This document shows, piece by piece, positions 1 through 6,105 of a stretch of 6,170 nucleotides of DNA. The stretch is from an uncultured Streptococcus sp. (lineage in GTDB: Bacteria; Bacillota; Bacilli; Lactobacillales; Streptococcaceae), in the NCBI RefSeq assembly GCF_959025735.1, contig NZ_CAUFJQ010000102.1:1-6170 (forward strand), in the 5' to 3' direction. The notes under the pieces were generated by a model. The model was not told where the DNA came from and searched no databases. It saw only the letters and a list, made by a program, of their open reading frames with translations. A program made the translations under genes and the position numbers. Numbering within the stretch: the stretch's first letter is position 1; each line of letters starts with the position of its first letter.

Positions 1-119
1 AGGAAGTTCTCTTCTGGTCGCCCGTATTCGATGGTAAAACCCAGTAAATCACAGTAGAAGGAACGGGACTGCTCTAAATTCGATACAATAAACTCAGGAA
101 TCACTGCATTGAAATTCAT
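1..119 (-). CDS. VOC-superfamily (glyoxalase/bleomycin-resistance-like) protein, N-terminal fragment
   Basis: This is the first 39 codons of a gene that runs off the left edge of the window; its C-terminal part is not present. The translation begins MNFNAVIPEFIVSNLEQSRS and continues with FYCDLLGF. The I-P-E-(x)-V-S-(x)-L-(x)-S-(x)-FY-(x)-LLGF pattern is the first beta-alpha-beta unit typical of the vicinal oxygen chelate fold (glyoxalase, dioxygenase and bleomycin-binding families). The ATG is preceded by AAGGA about nine bases upstream, and that ribosome binding site overlaps the exoA stop codon. The gap to exoA is only 11 bases, so it is probably co-transcribed and perhaps translationally coupled with exoA. 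Substrate and metal ligands cannot be judged from this fragment. A bleomycin-resistance role should not be assumed, since most VOC proteins with that label are uncharacterised. Confidence 0.8.
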   Translation of the reverse strand, partial: MNFNAVIPEFIVSNLEQSRSFYCDLLGFTIEYGRPEENF

Positions 120-130
120 AAAGACCATCC

Positions 131-958
131 TTACAAATCAATTTCTAATACAATTGGTGTATGATCTTGACGAGCGCCTGAGTCAATCATATCTGATTTA
201 GTGACCTTGTCAGCAATGCGGTTTGAGGTTAACCAATAGTCGATTCTCCAGCCCGTATTGTTGATTTTTGAGGTTTTACTTCGTTGTGCCCACCAAGTAT
301 AGCGCTCAGGAACATCACCATGTAGGTGACGAAAGGTATCTGTAAATCCTTTGGCCAAAAGATTTGTAAATCCTTCACGTTCTTCGTCTGTGAATCCTGG
401 TGAACGGCGGTTGCTGGCTGGGTTGGCAAGGTCAATTTCCTTGTGGGCAACGTTGTAGTCCCCAGTTGCAAGGACGGTTTTTTCTTTGTCTAATTCAGCC
501 AAATATTCAGCATACTTAACGTCCCAAATTTGACGTTCTTCCAAACGTTTGAGTCCATCACCAGCGTTAGGTGTGTAGACCTGAGTCACGAAAAATTCAT
601 CAAATTCCAAAGTAATGATCCGACCTTCCAAGTCCATGGTCGAAGGAGCTCCGATTTCTGGGAAAGTCACAACTGGTGTGAGCTCTTTTTTATAGAGGAA
701 CATGGTTCCAGCGTAGCCTTTACGAGCCGGTTCTTGAGAAGAGCGCCAGGTGTTTTCGTAGCCAGGGAAGAGCTCCTCAAGGATTTCGAGGTGTTTTTTA
801 GTAGGACCTTTGGCGGATAACTTGGTTTCTTGAATGGCAATGATATCTGCATCCTCAGAAACCAAGGTTTGGAGGACTTCTTGAGAGAGTTTGGCGCGTG
901 CTGAATCACTAGTTAATGCAGCATTAAGCGAGTCGATATTCCATGAAATGAGTTTCAT
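131..958 (-). CDS. exoA: Exodeoxyribonuclease III / class II AP endonuclease ExoA
   Basis: Cytoplasmic DNA-repair nuclease of the ExoIII/APE1 endonuclease-exonuclease-phosphatase family. Known members cut the backbone 5' of abasic sites and have 3'-5' exonuclease and 3'-phosphatase activity in base excision repair. The 275-residue product matches the usual size. Visible family residues are W6-N7 in the ISWN motif, E44 in IQETK (metal ligand), Y128 in VYTPN, D167 and N169 in GDYN, the GWRIDYWL block at 237-244, and the final D265-H266 pair in QDHTPI. All catalytic positions appear intact. I chose ATG 958 because AAAGGAAA lies six bases upstream of it and the protein then begins MKLISWN as in relatives. 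An in-frame ATG at 979 would add seven residues but has no ribosome binding site. An extended -10 promoter lies just upstream, and the VOC gene follows on the same strand after 11 bases. Confidence 0.96.
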   Translation of the reverse strand: MKLISWNIDSLNAALTSDSARAKLSQEVLQTLVSEDADIIAIQETKLSAKGPTKKHLEILEELFPGYENTWRSSQEPARKGYAGTMFLYKKELTPVVTFPEIGAPSTMDLEGRIITLEFDEFFVTQVYTPNAGDGLKRLEERQIWDVKYAEYLAELDKEKTVLATGDYNVAHKEIDLANPASNRRSPGFTDEEREGFTNLLAKGFTDTFRHLHGDVPERYTWWAQRSKTSKINNTGWRIDYWLTSNRIADKVTKSDMIDSGARQDHTPIVLEIDL

Positions 959-962
959 TGTA

Positions 963-970
963 TTTCCTTT
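963..970 (-). promoter_or_regulatory. Ribosome binding site deciding the exoA start
   Basis: Read on the minus strand this is AAAGGAAA, with its GGA ending six bases before ATG 958. The competing in-frame ATG at 979 is preceded by AT-rich sequence without a purine-rich Shine-Dalgarno match, so the shorter 275-residue reading is preferred. Confidence 0.8.
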
Positions 971-972
971 TC

Positions 973-1000
973 TTGACATGATAGATAATTTTATTATAAC
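973..1000 (+). promoter_or_regulatory. Possible distal promoter (P1) for the DUF3290-DUF421 operon
   Basis: A perfect -35 hexamer TTGACA (973-978) is followed after 16 bases by TATAAC (995-1000), which matches the -10 consensus at five of six positions. It points toward the DUF3290 gene, with a predicted start near 1007. Its -35 lies in the exoA leader, and its -10 occupies the same base pairs as the exoA -10 on the other strand. The motif match is good, but activity is untested, and the closer promoter P2 could be sufficient. Confidence 0.5.
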
Positions 1001-1001
1001 A
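993..1001 (-). promoter_or_regulatory. Extended -10 promoter of exoA
   Basis: On the minus strand the sequence reads TGTTATAAT: a perfect TATAAT hexamer preceded by the TGn extension. No good -35 hexamer stands 16-18 bases upstream, but an A/T tract (about 1002-1017) precedes it, as is common for extended -10 promoters. Transcription would start near 986, leaving a leader of about 28 bases before ATG 958. Inferred from sequence only. Confidence 0.7.
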
Positions 1002-1031
1002 AAAAATATATTTTTTTCTGATTAGAATGCC

Positions 1032-1060
1032 TTGAATTCTCCCCTGAAATACATTATAAT
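1032..1060 (+). promoter_or_regulatory. Proximal promoter (P2) of the DUF3290-DUF421 operon
   Basis: TTGAAT (1032-1037) is separated by 17 bases from a perfect TATAAT (1055-1060), a near-ideal housekeeping sigma-factor promoter. The predicted start near 1067 leaves a leader of about 27 bases before ATG 1094. The direct repeat CTTGAATTC overlaps the -35 and recurs at the predicted transcription start. Confidence 0.85.
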
Positions 1061-1093
1061 AGCTTGAATTCATTTGGAGAAAGGGAGTTCATT

Positions 1094-1546
1094 ATGAAAT
1101 TTTACTCTTATGACTATGTATTGAGTCAGATCAGTCAGCAAAACTGGGTGACCATTGGGATATCTGGCTTGCTTGTTCTTCTGACTGGTTTTTTTGCGGT
1201 GAAAGCCTATCGGGAGAAGCACGATAGCAAATTCCGCGAATTATCTATTATCTCCATTTTAACTCTGGTGGCAGTGGTCTTGATCAGTATCAGCAATTTC
1301 CAAAATAGCCAAAGTAATAATGATCAGTTCCAACTCTCACTCCATTTTATTGAGGTCATCTCAAAGGAGTTGGATGTCAAAAAAGAAGATGTCTATGTCA
1401 ATACTTCAGCAGCCACAGATGGGGCGATCCTGAAGGTTGGAGAGGTTTATTACCGAGCTATCGCAGGCTCTGACCCAGATAGCTACCTATTAGAAAAGAT
1501 GGATCTGTATAAAACAGACGTGGAACTTGTGGAGGTGAACAAATGA
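1094..1546 (+). CDS. DUF3290 family two-helix membrane protein
   Basis: A 150-residue protein that I recognise as DUF3290, a family of unknown function found in Firmicutes. It begins MKFYSYDYVLSQ and has two hydrophobic segments, about residues 18-36 and 51-69, joined by a short charged loop (KAYREKHDSKFRE). A soluble C-terminal part of about 80 acidic or polar residues follows. No enzymatic motif is visible. I chose ATG 1094 because AAGGGAG lies about six bases upstream; an in-frame TTG at 1064 sits at the predicted transcription start and has no ribosome binding site. The stop overlaps the next gene's start in ATGA (1543-1546), so the two proteins are probably made together and may form one membrane complex. 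The complex is inference; the family assignment is from recall of its characteristic sequence. Confidence 0.85.
   Translation: MKFYSYDYVLSQISQQNWVTIGISGLLVLLTGFFAVKAYREKHDSKFRELSIISILTLVAVVLISISNFQNSQSNNDQFQLSLHFIEVISKELDVKKEDVYVNTSAATDGAILKVGEVYYRAIAGSDPDSYLLEKMDLYKTDVELVEVNK
1531..1537 (+). promoter_or_regulatory. Strong ribosome binding site of the DUF421 gene inside the DUF3290 gene
   Basis: GGAGGTG, a near-perfect Shine-Dalgarno sequence, lies within the last codons of the DUF3290 gene, five bases before ATG 1543. It supports the overlapping start and independent or re-initiated translation of the second gene. Confidence 0.85.
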
Positions 1547-2175
1547 CAGTAGATTTTTTAGCCATTTTGATTAAATTAGCTATCGGCTTGATTTCCTTGG
1601 TATTTGTAATCAATGTGACCGGGAAAGGAAACTTAGCACCAAGTTCTGCAGTAGACCAGATACAGAACTTTGTTCTTGGGGGAATTATTGGTGGGGTCAT
1701 CTACAATAGCTCCATTACCATTCTTCAATACATTGTGATTCTCTTGATGTGGACTATTTTGATCTTACTCTTAAAATGGCTCAATACCAATGTCCGTTTT
1801 ATGAAGCACTTGATCGATGGCAAACCAACTGTCATTATCAAAAATGGGAAGCTTGATCCGGAAGCTTGTCGATCCAAGGGACTTTCTGCTTCAGACGTTG
1901 CCTTGAAATTGCGTTCACAAGGAATTTTCCAATTAAAGGGAGTGAAACGAGCTGTAATTGAACAAAACGGTCAAATGATCGTTGTCCGTGCGGGGGATGA
2001 AAATCCTAAATACCCAATCATTACGGATGGTGTGGTTCAGCTTGAAATTTTGGAAACAATTGGGAAAAGTGAAGAGTGGTTGCTAGCTGAATTGGAAAAA
2101 GAAGGCTATGACAACGTTTTGGATATTTTCATTGCTGAGTATGACAAAGGAAAAATCAATGTTGTGACTTATTAG
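1543..2175 (+). CDS. DUF421 (YetF/YcaP-like) membrane protein
   Basis: A 210-residue protein of the DUF421 family, related to B. subtilis YetF-type proteins, whose biochemical role is not established. The N-terminal third is membrane-embedded: a helix at about residues 5-24, the family-typical VDQIQNFVLGGIIGG segment (37-51) leading into a second helix, and a third at about 60-80. The cytoplasmic part starts around IDGKPTVIIKNGKL (91-104) and continues through the LKLRSQGI and VKRAVIEQNGQMIVV stretches (121-148), the conserved DUF421 core. The C-terminal 50 residues are acidic. It overlaps DUF3290 by four bases and ends just before a strong terminator, so these two genes form a closed operon. 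The recurrent DUF3290-DUF421 pairing suggests a shared function at the membrane. No residue pattern points to a substrate. Confidence 0.88.
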   Translation: MTVDFLAILIKLAIGLISLVFVINVTGKGNLAPSSAVDQIQNFVLGGIIGGVIYNSSITILQYIVILLMWTILILLLKWLNTNVRFMKHLIDGKPTVIIKNGKLDPEACRSKGLSASDVALKLRSQGIFQLKGVKRAVIEQNGQMIVVRAGDENPKYPIITDGVVQLEILETIGKSEEWLLAELEKEGYDNVLDIFIAEYDKGKINVVTY

Positions 2176-2176
2176 A

Positions 2177-2210
2177 AAAAAAGATTGGGCGAGCATGTCC
2201 AATCTTTTTT
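2177..2210 (+). terminator. Rho-independent terminator of the DUF3290-DUF421 operon
   Basis: A perfect 12-bp inverted repeat, AAAAAAGATTGG (2177-2188) against CCAATCTTTTTT (2199-2210), starts one base after the DUF421 stop. G2189-T2198 and C2190-G2197 can extend the stem over a six-base loop. The right arm ends in six T residues, giving the U-tract. The left arm is A-rich, so the hairpin could also act in the opposite direction, though no minus-strand gene lies there to need it. Confidence 0.92.
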
Positions 2211-2223
2211 CCTTGCAAAAAAG

Positions 2224-2245
2224 AGAAAAGGACCCTTCCTTTTCT
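2224..2245. repeat. Short inverted repeat abutting the pbp2b promoter
   Basis: AGAAAAGGA (2224-2232) and TCCTTTTCT (2237-2245) form a perfect 9-bp inverted repeat with a four-base CCCT gap. Its last base is the first base of the pbp2b -35 hexamer. No T-run follows, so it is a poor intrinsic terminator. It could be a back-up terminator, an operator or chance purine/pyrimidine asymmetry. Confidence 0.5.
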
Positions 2246-2273
2246 TGAGATACTCTTGGAAAAATAGTAAAAT
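2245..2273 (+). promoter_or_regulatory. Promoter of pbp2b-recR
   Basis: TTGAGA (2245-2250) is followed after exactly 17 bases by TAAAAT (2268-2273). Both hexamers match the sigma-70-type consensus at five of six positions. The predicted start near 2280 gives a leader of about 35 bases before ATG 2315. The strong terminator upstream makes an independent promoter here necessary. Confidence 0.8.
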
Positions 2274-2314
2274 GGAGTGTAAGTGTTCATTAGAAAAGAA
2301 GGATAAACTATTTC

Positions 2315-4366
2315 ATGAAGAAAAAAATACGGAAGTTTGAAAATCATTCGATTACACGCAGAATGTACCTGCTGTTTAGTTTGATTTGCCTTCTTTTTTT
2401 GGCTCTCATTGCCAGGCTTGGCTATATGCAGATCACTCACCAAGCCTACTATACAGATAAGTTGGCAAAGGCTACGAAAAAGACGGTCAAACAAGGGAGT
2501 GTGCGAGGGCAAATCTATGATGCCACTGGTAAGCCCTTGGTGGAAAATGTTGGCAAACAAGTCTTGACCTTTACGCGCGATCGCAAAATGACGGCCCAAG
2601 AAATGCGAGAGACCGCAGGTAAACTCTTGCAGTATGTGGATGTAGAAAATCCTCAAGTAACCGAACGGCAAGAAGTGGATTACTATCTAGCTAATACCAA
2701 GGTCTACCAAGAGGTCGTGGAACACCTGCCTGAGAAAAAGAAATTTGATACCGATGGCAATCGTCTACCAGAAGCTAAAATCTATCAAGCAGCAGCGGAC
2801 AGCATTGACCCTTCAAAACTCGGTTACACGGATGATGAGAAAAAGATTATCTATCTTTATAGCCAGATGAATGCTGTGGAGAATTTTGCGACGGGGATTA
2901 TTTCGACGCAAGCACTAGGAGCTGAGCAGATTGCGACCATCGCGGCTGACAGTCAGGACCTTCCTGGAATTGCGATCACGACCAGCTGGGACCGCAAGGT
3001 TTTGGATACTCCTTTAGCTTCTATCATCGGAACGGTTTCGACTGAGCAGGCAGGACTTCCAGCAGAAGAAGTCGAGGACTATGTCAAAAAAGGCTATGCC
3101 CTCAATGACCGGGTTGGTACCTCTTATTTGGAGAAAGAATACGAAAATGTCCTTCAAGGCAAACGCAGTGAAAAAGAAATTCTCCTAGATAAAAATGGCA
3201 ACATGGAGAAAGTGGTCGACGTTTCAAAAGGGGCCAAAGGAGAAAACCTCAAGCTCTCGATTGATTTGGATTTCCAAAAAGGAGTGGAAGATATCCTTCG
3301 CTCCGCCTTTAGCGCAGAGTTGCAAGCTGGGAATGCGACCTACTCCGAAGGTGTCTATGCCGTAGCTCTAGAGCCCGATACAGGGAAGGTCCTTGCCATG
3401 GCAGGGATTAAACACCAGGCTGGTAGTCAAGATCTATCGGCCGATGCGTTGGGAACAGTGACCAACGTCTTCGTTCCAGGATCCGTGGTCAAAGGAGCGA
3501 CCTTGACTTCTGGATGGGAAAATGGAGCCATTTCTGGGAATCAGGTTCTGACCGATCAGCCGATTGTTTTTGCAGGATCAGCTCCTATCAATTCTTGGTT
3601 TACCCAATACGGTAGTCGTTCCATCAATGCGATAGAAGCATTGGAATACTCTTCTAATACCTATATGGTCCAAATTGCCCTTAAGATGATGGGGCAACCT
3701 TACACCCCAAACATGACCTTACAAGTGGATCAGGTTGAACCGGCTATGAAAAAACTGCGCTCTACTTTTGCAGAGTATGGTCTTGGAACGTCAACGGGGA
3801 TTGACCTTCCCAATGAATCGACCGGTTTTATTCCAAAAGACTACACAGTCGGCAATTATTTGACCAATGCCTTTGGCCAGTTTGACAACTATACACCGAT
3901 GCAATTGGCCCAGTATGCGGCAACCGTTGCAAATGATGGGAAGAGGGTGAGTCCTCATGTCGTCGAAGGCATCTATGATAATAATGATCAAGGGGGCCTT
4001 GGTCAGTTGAAAAAAGCGATCGAAACCAAGGAGCTCAATCAGGTCCATATCTCAGCGGAGGACATGGCCTTGATCAAGCAAGGATTCTACCAAGTTGCCA
4101 ATGATACGAGTGGGTTGACGACAGGAAAAACCGTCGGTCAAGGTGCTAGTGTCTCTATTAGTGCCAAGACCGGTACAGCTGAAACCACAGTCGATGGAGG
4201 CAAACAAGCCATTAATACCAATGTGGTGGCTTATGCACCGTCAAACAATCCAAAGATTGCGGTAGCAGTGGTTTTTCCACATAATACCAATCTACAAGCG
4301 ACGGTCAGTCATTCCATTACGCGTGACATTATTAACTTATACAATCAGAAACACCCCATGAATTAG
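2315..4366 (+). CDS. pbp2b: Penicillin-binding protein 2b, class B D,D-transpeptidase
   Basis: Class B PBP (also called penA in streptococci) that cross-links peptidoglycan during peripheral, elongasome-driven wall growth in ovococci and is a primary beta-lactam target. The 683 residues are close to the pneumococcal length of about 680. A basic cytoplasmic N-terminus leads into one transmembrane helix (about 17-37), then the extracellular PBP-dimer region (about 55-310, with the RGQIYDATGKPLVEN block near 64-78), then the transpeptidase domain (about 345-675). The active-site motifs are complete: S390-VVK (nucleophile Ser390, Lys393), S446-S447-N448 and K618-T619-G620. The Thr after SSN (T449), whose pneumococcal counterpart T446 is often changed to Ala in low-affinity alleles, is retained. 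The start ATG has GAAGGA 11 bases upstream, a rather long spacing. recR follows after 10 bases, an arrangement conserved in streptococci. Identification is by strong resemblance to pneumococcal PBP2b as recalled. Confidence 0.97.
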   Translation: MKKKIRKFENHSITRRMYLLFSLICLLFLALIARLGYMQITHQAYYTDKLAKATKKTVKQGSVRGQIYDATGKPLVENVGKQVLTFTRDRKMTAQEMRETAGKLLQYVDVENPQVTERQEVDYYLANTKVYQEVVEHLPEKKKFDTDGNRLPEAKIYQAAADSIDPSKLGYTDDEKKIIYLYSQMNAVENFATGIISTQALGAEQIATIAADSQDLPGIAITTSWDRKVLDTPLASIIGTVSTEQAGLPAEEVEDYVKKGYALNDRVGTSYLEKEYENVLQGKRSEKEILLDKNGNMEKVVDVSKGAKGENLKLSIDLDFQKGVEDILRSAFSAELQAGNATYSEGVYAVALEPDTGKVLAMAGIKHQAGSQDLSADALGTVTNVFVPGSVVKGATLTSGWENGAISGNQVLTDQPIVFAGSAPINSWFTQYGSRSINAIEALEYSSNTYMVQIALKMMGQPYTPNMTLQVDQVEPAMKKLRSTFAEYGLGTSTGIDLPNESTGFIPKDYTVGNYLTNAFGQFDNYTPMQLAQYAATVANDGKRVSPHVVEGIYDNNDQGGLGQLKKAIETKELNQVHISAEDMALIKQGFYQVANDTSGLTTGKTVGQGASVSISAKTGTAETTVDGGKQAINTNVVAYAPSNNPKIAVAVVFPHNTNLQATVSHSITRDIINLYNQKHPMN

Positions 4367-4376
4367 AGAGGAAACT

Positions 4377-4973
4377 ATGCTTTATCCAGCACCTATTGCA
4401 AAATTAATTGACAGCTATTCGAAGTTGCCAGGAATTGGGATCAAAACAGCGACTCGTCTGGCTTTTTACACCATTGGCATGTCAGATGATGATGTTAATG
4501 AATTTGCCAAGAACTTACTAAATGCCAAGCGTGAGCTAGGGTATTGCAGTATTTGTGGCAATTTGACTGATGAAGAAACCTGCGAGATTTGTCGAGATGA
4601 AACGCGGGATCCATCCCTCATTCTTGTTGTAGAAGATAGCCGGGATGTCTCTGCTATGGAAAATATCCAGGAATACCACGGTCGCTATCATGTCTTGCAT
4701 GGCTTAATCTCACCCATGAATGGCGTGGGACCCGATGATATCAATCTCAAGAGTTTGCTCAGTCGCTTGATGGATGGAACAGTTACTGAGGTCATTGTTG
4801 CGACCAATGCGACGGCAGACGGGGAAGCGACATCTATGTATATCTCACGCGTGCTCAAACCAGCAGGCATCAAAGTGACCCGTTTGGCACGGGGTCTAGC
4901 AGTTGGAGCCGATATCGAGTATGCGGACGAAGTGACCTTGCTTCGTGCGATCGAAAATCGGACAGAATTATAA
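4377..4973 (+). CDS. recR: Recombination mediator protein RecR
   Basis: Cytoplasmic RecFOR-pathway protein that, with RecO and RecF, helps load RecA on SSB-coated single-stranded DNA at gaps; RecR forms ring-shaped oligomers around DNA. The 198-residue length is canonical. Domains in order are an N-terminal helix-hairpin-helix (SKLPGIGIKTATRLAF, about 15-30), a C4 zinc finger with C57, C60, C69 and C72, and a Toprim domain (about 80-175) containing E86 in VVEDSRD and D148 in TADGE. The conserved C-terminal ARGLAVGADIEYADEVTL region (171-188) follows. The start has AGAGAGGAAA upstream, overlapping the pbp2b stop codon, with only 10 bases between the genes, so it is co-transcribed with pbp2b. 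No terminator follows the stop, so transcription may continue into ddl. All family residues I can check are present. Confidence 0.97.
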   Translation: MLYPAPIAKLIDSYSKLPGIGIKTATRLAFYTIGMSDDDVNEFAKNLLNAKRELGYCSICGNLTDEETCEICRDETRDPSLILVVEDSRDVSAMENIQEYHGRYHVLHGLISPMNGVGPDDINLKSLLSRLMDGTVTEVIVATNATADGEATSMYISRVLKPAGIKVTRLARGLAVGADIEYADEVTLLRAIENRTEL

Positions 4974-4981
4974 GAGAAGTT

Positions 4982-4991
4982 CTTTCGAAAG
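4982..4991. repeat. Palindrome CTTTCGAAAG in the recR-ddl gap
   Basis: A perfect 10-bp palindrome overlaps the weak -35 region of the ddl promoter. It has no loop, so it would not make a normal RNA hairpin, but as DNA it could be a dimeric protein site. It may be coincidental. Confidence 0.4.
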
Positions 4992-5011
4992 GGCTATCAT
5001 TGTGGTATACT
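4983..5011 (+). promoter_or_regulatory. Extended -10 promoter of ddl
   Basis: TGGTATACT (5003-5011) is a TGn extension plus a five-of-six -10 hexamer (TATACT, 5006-5011). The -35 position at 17-base spacing is TTTCGA (4983-4988), a poor match, which is usual for extended -10 promoters. The predicted start near 5018 leaves about 32 bases before ATG 5050, including the ribosome binding site AGGGAGA (5039-5045). It would let ddl be expressed independently of pbp2b-recR. Confidence 0.7.
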
Positions 5012-5049
5012 ATCAAGTAAGAAATCAAGGGAACAATTAGGGAGAAACT

Positions 5050-6096
5050 ATGAGTAAACAAGACTTAATCCTGTTGTATGGTGGACGTAGTGCAGAACGT
5101 GAAGTTTCTGTTCTTTCAGCAGAAAGCGTGATGCGCGCGATTGATTACCAAGCATTTTCGGTTCAAACCTACTTTATTACGCAGTCAGGAGACTTCATCC
5201 AGACGCAAGCTTTTGAAGAGAAACCAGCGGATGATGAGAAATTGATGACCAATGAGACAGTGGACTGGTCTAAAAAAGTGGCACCATCTGCGATTTACAA
5301 GGAAGGAGCAGTAGTCTTTCCAGTTCTTCATGGACCAATGGGAGAAGATGGTTCCATTCAAGGCTTCTTAGAAGTCTTGAAGATGCCTTATGTCGGCTGT
5401 GGCATCCTAGCTTCCAGTGTGGCCATGGACAAGATCACGACCAAACGGGTCTTGGAGTCTGCAGGAATTCCGCAAGTTCCTTATGTAGCTGTAGTGGAAG
5501 GCGATGACGTGGATGAGAAAATTGCTACAATTGAAGCTAATCTCTCTTATCCTGTCTTTACCAAACCATCCAATATGGGTTCAAGCGTAGGGATTTCAAA
5601 ATCTGAAAACCAAACAGAACTTCGGACTGCTCTTGAATTAGCCTTCAAATACGATAGCCGTGTCTTAGTAGAGCAAGGGGTTAATGCGCGTGAGATCGAA
5701 GTTGGACTGCTTGGAAACTATGATGTGAAGAGCACCTTGCCAGGTGAAGTTGTGAAAGATGTGGCCTTCTATGATTATGATGCCAAATACATCGACAACA
5801 AAATTACCATGGCGATTCCAGCTCAATTGGATCCTGAGGTTGTGAAAACCATGCGGACCAACGCAGAAAAAGCCTTTCGTGCGATCGGTGGTCTGGGCTT
5901 AGCGCGTTGTGATTTCTTCTATACCGATAAAGGAGAGATCTTCTTAAACGAACTCAATACCATGCCAGGATTTACCCAATGGTCTATGTATCCCTTGCTT
6001 TGGGACAATATGGGACTCAACTATACAGATTTAATTACCAAGTTAGTAGAACTTGGAAAAGAAGTCTTCCAAAAACACGAAGCGCATTTGTTGTAA
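5050..6096 (+). CDS. ddl: D-alanine--D-alanine ligase
   Basis: ATP-grasp enzyme that joins two D-alanines to make D-Ala-D-Ala, the terminus MurF adds to the UDP-MurNAc peptide; cytoplasmic. The 348 residues match the family. Visible motifs in order are GGRSAEREVS (11-20, E16 equivalent to the catalytic Glu of E. coli DdlB), HGPMGEDG (94-101), GCGILASSVAMDK (116-128), TKPSNMGSSVGIS (171-183, with K172 and S178-S179), the omega loop FYDYDAKY (240-247), R286 in LARCDFF, and E301 and N303 in NELNTMPG for metal binding. The omega-loop residue aligned with E. coli Tyr216 is Y247. Tyr there goes with D-Ala-D-Ala products, while Phe goes with D-Ala-D-Lac ligases of intrinsically vancomycin-resistant lactic acid bacteria, so a vancomycin-susceptible wall terminus is inferred. 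It has AGGGAGA five bases upstream of the start and its own promoter. In related streptococci murF usually follows; it is not in the window. Confidence 0.97.
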   Translation: MSKQDLILLYGGRSAEREVSVLSAESVMRAIDYQAFSVQTYFITQSGDFIQTQAFEEKPADDEKLMTNETVDWSKKVAPSAIYKEGAVVFPVLHGPMGEDGSIQGFLEVLKMPYVGCGILASSVAMDKITTKRVLESAGIPQVPYVAVVEGDDVDEKIATIEANLSYPVFTKPSNMGSSVGISKSENQTELRTALELAFKYDSRVLVEQGVNAREIEVGLLGNYDVKSTLPGEVVKDVAFYDYDAKYIDNKITMAIPAQLDPEVVKTMRTNAEKAFRAIGGLGLARCDFFYTDKGEIFLNELNTMPGFTQWSMYPLLWDNMGLNYTDLITKLVELGKEVFQKHEAHLL

Positions 6097-6105
6097 GAAA
6101 AGAGA

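Noticed and set aside
1..119. Naming the partial VOC protein a bleomycin-resistance determinant.
   Set aside because: Only the first 39 residues are visible, and the VOC fold covers many unrelated activities.
530..820. Open plus-strand frame of 96 codons antisense to exoA.
   Set aside because: It lies wholly inside the well-supported exoA gene, resembles no family I know, and has no convincing promoter or ribosome binding site.
959..979. Longer exoA starting at ATG 979, adding seven residues.
   Set aside because: It has no ribosome binding site, whereas ATG 958 has AAAGGAAA at good spacing and gives the family's usual N-terminus MKLISWN.
1064..1093. Longer DUF3290 protein starting at TTG 1064.
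   Set aside because: The TTG coincides with the predicted transcription start of P2, which leaves no leader, and the extension contains the ribosome binding site of ATG 1094.
2268..2295. Possible WalR-type site (TGTAA direct repeats) in the pbp2b leader, from TGTAAG followed by TGTTCA.
   Set aside because: The two half-sites are adjacent rather than separated by five bases, and the second half does not match.
2156..2671. Open minus-strand frame of 171 codons.
   Set aside because: It runs across the operon terminator, the pbp2b promoter and the pbp2b N-terminal coding region on the opposite strand. The product is a low-complexity mix with no recognisable domain, so it is a shadow of real sequence.
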